Assembly (NCBI GenBank): GCA_029775955.1
Contig: JARVJW010000160.1
Coordinates: 1 to 5,056, forward strand
Direction of reading: 5' to 3'
DNA length: 5,056 bases
Source of the DNA: Nitrososphaeria archaeon
GTDB taxonomy: Archaea; Thermoproteota; Nitrososphaeria; Conexivisphaerales; UBA164
In this document: positions 1 to 5,056 of the stretch, one piece after another
Layout: each line of letters starts with the position of its first letter
How positions within the stretch are numbered: the stretch's first letter is position 1
Notes under the pieces: generated by a model
What the model was told of the DNA's origin: nothing
Databases searched by the model: none
What the model saw: only the letters and a program-made list of their open reading frames with translations
Made by a program: the position numbers and the translations under genes

Positions 1-1387
1 TGCATGGTTACCTATCAAAGTTGAATAGATTGTGCCATAAACCGGTGCATAGTATTCAATTCTGTCATCACGCATCTGGGCAATGCCCAACATCTTGTCT
101 GCAGCAAAGCGTCGGAATTGTTCCTCTGATGATATTGTTCAAGGTATTCCATCGTGTTAGTTACAAACTCTTTCATAGTGTCCCACTTCTGGGAACCATT
201 TAACATTGAATTTGGGATTATGTACTCCTTCCCGCAAATATGTCAACATCTATGTGAGATAACCATTGCCCTGTCAAAGAAAGATATTCATTTCTGACTT
301 AAACAAGATGTACATCCTTCAGGTCCATTATGGCGAACATGTAAGCAAAGAGCTGCTTTTTTCTCATTGACCTTTGCCATATCCTTCTTAGCATACGATA
401 ATTGATAGTCAGGGATTACCCTGTTCCATCATGTATTGGATGCTGTTATTTCCTTGAGCACATGCACGTTGTGAATAGCTATCATTACCTGGGTACAGCC
501 CTCAATTGTCTTGTAGGAAACTTATGTAGCGTTGCATTGTCAGCATGTCAGAGAACATCCTGTTTGGCCAAGCTGCTTGATCAGGAGAAGCTTGATCCCA
601 TCCTAAAGAGGATGGCCTGCTCTATCTGGATTATGCTGACAGCTTCATGCACCAGAGGGTTGGGCATTTCCATTGCTTGCCCTCCCCGCAAAGTCCTCCA
701 ATCCCTTTTTTGGATTGCTCAGTTTGCTGATATAATCATTGATTTCTGGATATCGTCGCTGTGCAGCCTGCTATGTATATAAACCGGAAGTTCGTTTCTC
801 TATATATAAATGGCGAATAACGTTATGGTTTTTTATTATAGTAAATAATGTTAGAATAGTGTCTAACACCCCATTCTTACAGTTCATCTTTGATCATTGT
901 ATAATCAATTACAGCGATAGCTCACCATTCATGTATTTCCTTATGACCCTCCCATTCTTCCTGAATTATGAAGCCCTTCCAGCAACCTTCAATGGTGAAG
1001 AACCCCTTATCCATGAGGAGCAGTGAATGCCTTGGTTAATTCTTAAGCAATTTTATATTGAGCCTGGTAACTGGAAGGGCATTAGCCTTGCCAACAGCGC
1101 TTATCGTGGCAAAGTTTGCCAGTGTTTATCTTACCCCTAGTAACATCTCTGTCGATCTTGCCATGGCTCTGTGTAGTCTATGGCCATCCCTCACATAATG
1201 CTTCTGCATGTTAATGCGCTTACAGCATAATTCAAGCCCGCAAAGGATCAGAAAATGGAACATCAGTGCTGAGCCAGTTAAGGTTGTGCTGTTGACTGAC
1301 CTTATTATGCTCTCGGTTATATATTTAGAATGGCATGAAAGTTCTGATTCAAGGCTTTAGAGGATAACTTGTGCTTTTGGGCCTCAT
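1..1387 (-). pseudogene. Decayed DDE transposase of an insertion sequence, left edge partial
   Basis: The minus strand holds scattered pieces of one transposase split by stops and frame changes. In order from the 5' end: a start reading MRPKSTSYPLK (1387-1355) that hits a stop two codons later; a shifted frame reading ITESIIRSVN and then HYVRDGHRLHRAMARS (about 1200-1150); LLMDKGFFTIEG (about 1020-985), which resembles the D-[KR]-G-[FY] second-aspartate motif of IS4-like DDE enzymes; QRRYPEINDYISKLS (about 755-710); AYMFAIMDLKDVHLV (346-302); and QYHQRNNSDA followed in another frame by FAADKMLG (about 140-85), like the C-terminal Y-x2-R-x3-E region with Asp where Glu is usual. At least six lesions exclude an active product. 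The 3' end lies beyond the window. I infer an IS4/DDE_Tnp_1-type element from motif spacing; the exact family is not settled. Plus-strand open frames here (402-782, 739-1026) are shadows of this relic. Confidence 0.82.
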
Positions 1388-1473
1388 TGGTTTGTTATTT
1401 ACTAAAATGCATAATATGGCCCTAAATAAACTGTTCTAAAAGAGTTAGATGTTATACTTACTGAATTACTGAA
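1184..1473 (-). repeat. Left arm of a perfect 290-bp inverted repeat (5' end of the insertion sequence)
   Basis: This stretch is the exact reverse complement of 4767-5056; I compared all 290 positions and found no mismatch. It covers the 5' part of the decayed transposase, including the MRPKST start, and about 86 bp of upstream element sequence. The match breaks cleanly after 1473, where the flank is taaagcg here but cttattgg beside the other arm (both read outward from the element), so 1473 is probably the true end of the element. The true repeat is longer than 290 bp because the right arm is cut by the window edge. The outer end carries two tandem copies of an 8-bp unit, ttactgaa (1458-1465 and 1466-1473). 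Confidence 0.97.
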
Positions 1474-1823
1474 TAAAGCGAATAAAATTTATGAATTTCA
1501 GCATATTACTCATATATCCCTAGATTACATCGAGAAAAGGATTTGCACTTTTATGTCTGACAACTCATAAATGCAGATTTGAATGCTGCGTACAGATGAA
1601 ACATTCGCCGGTGATGGCATTGGGTTTACCTACGAAACATAGCGCAGATGATAACTTCCAAAGCTAAAAATAAATCATAACTTTTAATTTAATTTTTTAG
1701 AAAGATAATCATAGTGCGGCTCATTATATGTTAAAATGGGATCATCACAGTTCAGATACCCCAGAGCAATTCATTGCCGCACACTATATATGTTACATAA
1801 TATGAATAAATGTTTTGTAATGT
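1474..1823. other. Gene-poor region between the insertion sequence and the end of the ABCE1 gene
   Basis: I find no convincing protein gene in these 350 bp. A short plus-strand open frame runs in from the insertion sequence and stops at 1568-1570 (it includes KIYEFQHITHISLDYIEKR), and a different plus frame ends at about 1666 with LPTKHSADDNFQS. Neither has a start context, promoter or recognisable family, so they could be remnants of a gene broken by the insertion or chance. The rest is AT-rich, apart from the GC-rich stem at 1714-1782, which is listed separately. The plus strand has A-rich runs at about 1664-1700, giving T-rich minus-strand sequence that could end transcripts from the ABCE1 side. 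Confidence 0.6.
1714..1782 (-). ncRNA. Candidate small RNA with partial box C/D architecture, downstream of the ABCE1 gene
   Basis: Read on the minus strand, a perfect 7-bp GC-rich terminal stem, GTGCGGC (1782-1776) with GCCGCAC (1720-1714), encloses 55 nt. Inside lie CTGA (1755-1752), a 3-nt gap and GTGATGA (1748-1742), which fit the D' and C' boxes of archaeal C/D guide RNAs in sequence, order and spacing. The outer boxes are poor: ATGAATT after the 5' stem matches four of seven C-box bases, and ATGA before the 3' stem matches three of four D-box bases. The bases before CTGA (GGGGTAT) could pair with the conserved AGATACCC stretch of 16S rRNA. An AT-rich, TATA-like stretch lies at about 1798-1812, roughly 24 nt upstream. 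The stem could instead be a simple hairpin or terminator for the ABCE1 transcript. Confidence 0.28.
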
Positions 1824-3593
1824 TCATTTTGAGTAATAATAATATTCACCAGTTGCCTTCTGTTCCCTATCCAACCTACTACCAGGCTTGTTAACTCTCG
1901 GTCTGCTTGTTATTTCATCTCTTCTATATGTTATGTCCATTCCCTGTAGAAATATGTTCATCGCATCTCTCTTTGGCAATGGTCCTATTGCTGTGCCGTG
2001 AATGTTTGGAGTACCGAGGAACACAATTATCGAATCCGAAATCAGGTCAATAATCATTAGGTCGTGGTCAATTACTATGCCTGATCTGCCTTTTCTTTTC
2101 ATATAATTTGAAAGTATCTTTGCAAGTGCAATTCTGTCCTCCACATCTGTAAATGCTGATGGCTCATCTAGCGCATAAAGCATTGCGTCTTGCAATAATG
2201 TTGCAGTAATGGCAACCTTTTGCAGTTCACCCCCGCTCAGCTCTGAAAGGTTCTTGTTCAGCAGGCGATCAACCCTAAGAGGTGTCATTAGCAGATTCAT
2301 GTTATCATAACTGTTCCATTCCAGCCCCGCAAAAGCCTGTTCAACAGTTTTATCTTCTTTTACCTCCAGGTACTGAGGCTTATAGGCAATTTTGATTCCC
2401 AACTTTGCATTTCCTGAATCGTCGCTCTCCATACCTGCAATGATCCTAAGGAATGTGGTTTTTCCTGTGCCATTGGGGCCCAGACCACCGATTATTTCAC
2501 CTTCCCTGACGTCCTTGCCATCAACATCCAGCCTGAATCCAGGATACGTCTTTACAAACTTCGGAATTGAAAACATAAGCTGTCCAGTAGTTCCAGCCTG
2601 AACTGATGGCTCCCGGAACTTTATCAAGTAGTTCCTTATTCTCACATTTTCTTCCTTTATTTCACCCGCTATTAGGGAATTAATTCCTTCACTGTTTGTC
2701 ATTGGGTTTGATACAATTCCGTACACTGCAGGTTCACCATAAAGTATGTGAACATAATCACTGGCATAGTCAAGAAAAGTCAGGTCATGCTCAACCAATA
2801 AAACGCCAGCCCCGCCCTTAACCAGTTCCCTGATTAATTTCGCAACACGATGCCGGTTGTAGACATCCAGATAAGAGCTTGGTTCATCCAGAAAATAGTA
2901 ATCAGCTTTCCTTGACAACGAAGACGCTATTGCAACCTTTTGCAGTTCACCCCCGCTCAGCTCTGAAAGGTTCTTGTTCAGCAGACCTTTAATCCCAAGT
3001 TCCTCGACTATCAGTCCATTATCTTCTGAACTCAGGCTGTCAATTAGTCCCTGCACGGATCCGCTATATGTTCTGGGTATTTCATATACTGCCTGCGGCT
3101 TAACTGAAACTTTGAGCTCCCCAGCTATCAGCGATTTAAAGTAGGCTGCATAGGCCGTTCCACTGTAGTGTTTTATCACGTTGTCCCACGTAATGCTGCT
3201 TACACTGCCCAGATTTGGTTGCAATGTTCCCGAAAGAATCTTGAGTGCTGTGCTCTTTCCTATGCCGTTCATGCCAGCAAGGCCAATAACATAGCCTTTT
3301 TTAAGCACAGGAAGCCTGTATAATCTGAACGCATTAACACCATACTGATGCACTCTATCCCTCCCGAGTTCTGATGGTAGGTTAACTATCCTTATGGCAA
3401 CAAATGGGCACTTTTTTTCGCATATCCCGCACCCTATGCAAAGGGTCTCACTTATTGTAGGATAACCATCATCACCAAACTCTACAACCTTTTCCCCGGA
3501 TATCTGAGGAGGACAGAACCTCTGGCACTCATGGTTGCATTTGTCAAACCTGCATATTTCTCTGTCAATTATAGCTACTTTTAATCCTTTCAT
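1824..3593 (-). CDS. rli1: ABCE1/Rli1 ribosome-recycling ATPase
   Basis: This 589-residue protein is the twin-ATPase iron-sulfur factor that splits ribosomes into subunits after termination or rescue. It is cytosolic, acts with aRF1 or Pelota, and stays on the small subunit into initiation. The N-terminal domain has eight cluster cysteines: C14, C19, C23, C27 and C52, C55, C58, C62 (the ferredoxin-like CIGCGICEKKCP). NBD1 has Walker A GMNGIGKST (107-115), Q167, signature LSGGELQ (212-218), Walker B with catalytic E237 in LDEPSSYLD, and H269. NBD2 has Walker A GPNGTGKTT (372-380), Q407, signature LSGGELQ (452-458), E477 in LDEPSAFTD, and H510. The C-terminal hinge includes ITYRRD and RPRVNKPGSRLDREQ, as in the family. 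Length is full for ABCE1. NBD2 has FTD in the D-loop where YLD is usual. The ATG at 3593 directly precedes the first conserved strand; GTGAT (3606-3602) could be a Shine-Dalgarno site 8 nt upstream. A 53-bp duplication spans both signature motifs. Confidence 0.97.
   Translation of the reverse strand: MKGLKVAIIDREICRFDKCNHECQRFCPPQISGEKVVEFGDDGYPTISETLCIGCGICEKKCPFVAIRIVNLPSELGRDRVHQYGVNAFRLYRLPVLKKGYVIGLAGMNGIGKSTALKILSGTLQPNLGSVSSITWDNVIKHYSGTAYAAYFKSLIAGELKVSVKPQAVYEIPRTYSGSVQGLIDSLSSEDNGLIVEELGIKGLLNKNLSELSGGELQKVAIASSLSRKADYYFLDEPSSYLDVYNRHRVAKLIRELVKGGAGVLLVEHDLTFLDYASDYVHILYGEPAVYGIVSNPMTNSEGINSLIAGEIKEENVRIRNYLIKFREPSVQAGTTGQLMFSIPKFVKTYPGFRLDVDGKDVREGEIIGGLGPNGTGKTTFLRIIAGMESDDSGNAKLGIKIAYKPQYLEVKEDKTVEQAFAGLEWNSYDNMNLLMTPLRVDRLLNKNLSELSGGELQKVAITATLLQDAMLYALDEPSAFTDVEDRIALAKILSNYMKRKGRSGIVIDHDLMIIDLISDSIIVFLGTPNIHGTAIGPLPKRDAMNIFLQGMDITYRRDEITSRPRVNKPGSRLDREQKATGEYYYYSK
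2212..2264 (-). repeat. 53-bp direct repeat, copy in the NBD2 signature region of the ABCE1 gene
   Basis: This stretch is identical at every base to 2932-2984, exactly 720 bp (240 codons) away. On the minus strand it encodes LLNKNLSELSGGELQKVA around the second ABC signature. It stops matching immediately outside: the following codons read ITATLL here and IASSLS in the other copy. Protein conservation explains the shared LSGGELQ motif but not identity at all synonymous positions, so a recent copying event between the two halves is likely. Confidence 0.95.
2932..2984 (-). repeat. 53-bp direct repeat, copy in the NBD1 signature region of the ABCE1 gene
   Basis: This is the partner of 2212-2264, identical over 53 bp and in the same reading frame. 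It encodes the segment around the first ABC signature (residues about 205-221). The flanks diverge at once on both sides, as expected for a short conversion tract rather than a recent duplication of the whole domain. I cannot tell the direction of copying from this window alone. Confidence 0.95.
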
Positions 3594-3725
3594 AAGCTCA
3601 TATCACAAACAGGGGTCGGATCGTCGCGAGATCCTCATTGCCTTCTGGCTCAGTCTGGAGCGGATACACACCTCATCCCTCTTTTAACTTTCATTCCACT
3701 ATTATTAACCTTTTTCAGCATTTTG
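3594..3725 (-). promoter_or_regulatory. surE-rli1 spacer: possible promoter and GC-rich structured leader
   Basis: This 132-nt spacer has two sharply different parts. Next to surE it is AT-rich (11 of 40 bases G or C in 3681-3720) and includes TTAATAATAG (about 3710-3701, minus), a TATA-like sequence that would start RNA near 3680. From 3680 to 3611 it is GC-rich (41 of 70 bases). That part can form small hairpins, including GGATC with GATCC (3618-3622 with 3630-3634) and GCTC with GAGC (3648-3651 with 3658-3661). Thus the ABCE1 gene may have its own promoter and an untranslated leader of about 85 nt, unlike the leaderless rpl38e start. A three-codon frame (ATG AGC TTA TGA, 3601-3590) overlaps the ABCE1 start codon. 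The GC-rich part could instead be a separate small RNA. Confidence 0.4.
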
Positions 3726-4517
3726 TCAAACCCTTTCAATAAGATCCTTAATCCAAGATGACATGTCACCCTGAACCATGACACTGCTCATATCAATGGT
3801 CATGGGAGTTATGGAGATCTCGTTTGCATCGTAAAGTGCATGCGTGTCAGTGCCCTCAGGATAACTTCCTGTCCTGTTCCCCCACAGCCACAAGTATTCT
3901 CTGCCGCGCGGGTCAAGCCTCCTATCAATGTAATGCTTATACTTTGCAAATGACGCCCTGTTGATGCTTGCTTTTGTTAATTGCGTAACTTCTACTGGAA
4001 AATTAACGTTTAACAGATGCACATTGCTCGGCAACCCCCTGTCAAGCACAAACTTGATTATTTTTGCAGCTGTATTTGCAGCCTCCTGAAATTCCGTACT
4101 TTCAGTCCAAGGGAAAAGTATATTTTCATCGCTTGTCATTTTGGAAAATGCAACTGCTGGATAACCAAGCAACGCACCCTGCACAGCCCCTGCAACTGTG
4201 CCACTTGTATATATATCTTGAAGCCCGGAATTGTCTCCTAGATTTATTCCAGTAGCTATAACAGAGGGCTTCTTATCAAGCATTATGTTGGCAAGTAACA
4301 CGGCGTCAGCTGGGCTTCCAGAAACAATGTGCCCCTTTATGTTTTCCACTTCTATTTCCCTCACCCTTAAAGGCTTATGGAATGTAAGGCTCATGCTGCT
4401 TCCGCTTCTTGGTCCTTCTGGAATAAAGAAGGTAACTTCATCTATTTTACTTAATGCTTTTATAAGACTCTTTAGACCTGGGCTTGTTGGCCCATCATCA
4501 TTACTAATCAGTATCAT
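3726..4517 (-). CDS. surE: 5'/3'-nucleotidase SurE
   Basis: This 263-residue protein belongs to the SurE survival-protein family, metal-dependent acid phosphatases that dephosphorylate nucleoside 5'- and 3'-monophosphates in the cytosol. The N-terminus MILISNDDGPTSPG carries the invariant NDDG with metal-binding D7 and D8. S38 in GPRSGSSMSL and N92 in GINLGDNSG fit the remaining metal ligands. SGSPADAVLLA (66-76) and YTSGTVAGAVQGALLGYPAVAFS (103-125) are the other family blocks. The usual GIN-[HS]-GPN loop reads GINLGDN here, a mild variation. Length is normal for the family. The ATG at 4517 is the only sensible start because the conserved strand begins at residue 2. It lies 5 nt after the rpl38e stop codon, so the two genes are almost certainly cotranscribed; no strong Shine-Dalgarno site is visible. 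The C-terminal half (about 190-263) is less conserved, as usual for SurE. Confidence 0.96.
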   Translation of the reverse strand: MILISNDDGPTSPGLKSLIKALSKIDEVTFFIPEGPRSGSSMSLTFHKPLRVREIEVENIKGHIVSGSPADAVLLANIMLDKKPSVIATGINLGDNSGLQDIYTSGTVAGAVQGALLGYPAVAFSKMTSDENILFPWTESTEFQEAANTAAKIIKFVLDRGLPSNVHLLNVNFPVEVTQLTKASINRASFAKYKHYIDRRLDPRGREYLWLWGNRTGSYPEGTDTHALYDANEISITPMTIDMSSVMVQGDMSSWIKDLIERV

Positions 4518-4522
4518 ATCAG

Positions 4523-4723
4523 CTAATAATTAACTACCCTGCTTTTATCCTTTACACCTAATACCATCCTATCTACTTCATCTGGGGCTGCTACATACGT
4601 ATAAAGGTATTTGCCCACTTTCAACTTTAACTTTGCAGACTCCTTTCTTTTGACAACCACTACTTTTTCTGCATTTTCAAGCATGCTTAAAATTGTCTGT
4701 GCATCAAATATTTGTTTTGGCAT
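4523..4723 (-). CDS. rpl38e: Probable large-subunit ribosomal protein eL38
   Basis: From the ATG at 4723 this is a basic protein of 66 residues beginning MPKQIFDAQTIL. It matches the eL38 pattern: MP-[RK]-x-I start, a helix, a KVVVVKRK strand, then KLKLKVGKYLYTYV, corresponding to the FKVRCSRYLYTLV segment of eukaryotic eL38, and a helix ending in a short hydrophobic tail. Family length (about 65-70) fits. eL38 sits on the large ribosomal subunit and is patchily present in archaea. A longer frame starting at TTG 4762 adds 13 residues, but the BRE/TATA element lies inside that extension and is spaced for a transcript starting at the 4723 ATG, so I use the shorter form. It is the first gene of a tight unit with surE 5 nt downstream. 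Identification is by eye from a short protein, hence the moderate confidence. Confidence 0.75.
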   Translation of the reverse strand: MPKQIFDAQTILSMLENAEKVVVVKRKESAKLKLKVGKYLYTYVAAPDEVDRMVLGVKDKSRVVNY

Positions 4724-4743
4724 ACTTGGCCTTTTTAACTTGA

Positions 4744-4760
4744 TAAATTTATACTTTTCC
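4744..4760 (-). promoter_or_regulatory. BRE/TATA promoter of the rpl38e-surE unit
   Basis: On the minus strand GGAAAA (4760-4755) is followed by GTATAAATTTA (4754-4744), a good archaeal BRE plus TATA box. The TATA centre is about 26 nt upstream of the A of the ATG at 4723, so transcription should begin at or next to the start codon and give a leaderless mRNA. The inserted element ends at 4767, leaving only 6 bp between it and the BRE. Confidence 0.72.
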
Positions 4761-4766
4761 AATAAG

Positions 4767-5056
4767 TTCAGTAATTCAGTAAGTATAACATCTAACTCTT
4801 TTAGAACAGTTTATTTAGGGCCATATTATGCATTTTAGTAAATAACAAACCAATGAGGCCCAAAAGCACAAGTTATCCTCTAAAGCCTTGAATCAGAACT
4901 TTCATGCCATTCTAAATATATAACCGAGAGCATAATAAGGTCAGTCAACAGCACAACCTTAACTGGCTCAGCACTGATGTTCCATTTTCTGATCCTTTGC
5001 GGGCTTGAATTATGCTGTAAGCGCATTAACATGCAGAAGCATTATGTGAGGGATGG
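4767..5056 (+). repeat. Right arm of the perfect 290-bp inverted repeat, cut by the window edge
   Basis: This is the exact reverse complement of 1184-1473. It begins with two tandem copies of ttcagtaa (4767-4774, 4775-4782), which mark the probable end of the insertion sequence. The element points away from the housekeeping genes, so its 5' end faces inward like that of the left copy. Homology should continue past 5056, since no divergence is seen before the sequence ends. Confidence 0.97.
4853..5056 (+). pseudogene. Second copy of the decayed transposase, 5' part only
   Basis: The plus strand has the same start as the left copy, MRPKSTSYPLK, from the ATG at 4853, which ends at a TGA two codons later. 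The downstream protein resumes in another frame (ITESIIRSVN, then LILCGLELCCKRINMQKHYV) and stays open to the window edge. The frame lesion is identical in both copies, so this copy is dead or depends on frameshifting to make a product. Its remainder lies outside the window. AT-rich stretches at about 4809-4818 and 4833-4844 could have served as its promoter. Confidence 0.72.

Noticed and set aside
402..1026. Plus-strand open frames of 126 and 95 residues (402-782, 739-1026)
   Set aside because: They lie opposite the transposase relic, are rich in Cys, Leu and Ser with no recognisable domain, and read as antisense shadows.
1714..1782. tRNA, suggested by the 7-bp terminal stem and a GTTCAGAT stretch
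   Set aside because: The length is 69 nt, the TTC-like stretch is about 30 nt from the 3' stem, and no T-stem or D-stem pairs form on either strand.
3640..3665. Plus-strand sequence resembling a tRNA D-arm (GGCTCAGTCTGGAGCG)
   Set aside because: No matching acceptor stem, anticodon arm or TTCGA-type T-loop lies at the right distance on either side.
4017..4533. Plus-strand open frames across surE and rpl38e (4017-4241, 4064-4255, 4231-4533, 4611-4838)
   Set aside because: They are antisense to well-supported conserved genes and show no family features.
4523..4762. Longer eL38 form starting at TTG 4762
   Set aside because: The extra 13 residues overlap a good BRE/TATA element, and family members begin at the MPK methionine.
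1184..5056. Functional composite transposon carrying rpl38e, surE and the ABCE1 gene
   Set aside because: Both transposase copies are broken and the cargo is core housekeeping genes, so active mobility of the block is unlikely; it is kept only as a structural observation.
1..5056. CRISPR array, riboswitch or rRNA gene
   Set aside because: No regularly spaced repeats, known riboswitch core or rRNA gene sequence was seen on either strand.

Overview
This window looks archaeal. It carries ABCE1/Rli1 (a ribosome-recycling factor of archaea and eukaryotes), an archaeal-style SurE, and a small protein that reads as ribosomal protein eL38. The one clear promoter is an archaeal BRE/TATA element placed for a leaderless transcript. 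The moderate-to-low GC, leaderless start and heavy load of decayed insertion sequence would suit a Thermoplasmata-type euryarchaeon, but lineage is inferred from general character only.

Layout. Positions 1-1473 are a decayed DDE-transposase insertion sequence on the minus strand that runs off the left edge. Positions 1474-1823 have no convincing gene but hold a 69-nt structured candidate RNA (1714-1782, minus) with partial box C/D architecture. Positions 1824-4723, all on the minus strand, hold three housekeeping genes transcribed right to left: rpl38e (4723-4523), surE (4517-3726, 5 nt later) and, after a 132-nt spacer with a distinctly GC-rich core, the ABCE1 gene (3593-1824). From 4767 to the right edge lies a second copy of the same insertion sequence in opposite orientation.

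The most striking structural fact is that 1184-1473 and 4767-5056 are perfect reverse complements over all 290 bp visible, with position i pairing with 6240-i. They flank the three genes, and the repeat is cut only by the window edge. Both copies carry the same transposase-disrupting frame change, so they were duplicated or homogenised after the lesion arose. The right copy stops 6 bp before the BRE of the eL38 promoter.

Functionally, eL38 is a large-subunit protein, ABCE1 splits ribosomes after termination, and SurE is a nucleotide-survival phosphatase. The cluster is therefore mainly translation-related. Inside the ABCE1 gene the two ABC-signature regions share an identical 53-bp stretch exactly 720 bp apart, suggesting gene conversion between the two ATPase halves. 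I see no clearly new biological system. The best leads are the two non-coding patches beside the ABCE1 gene and the perfect inverted repeat.
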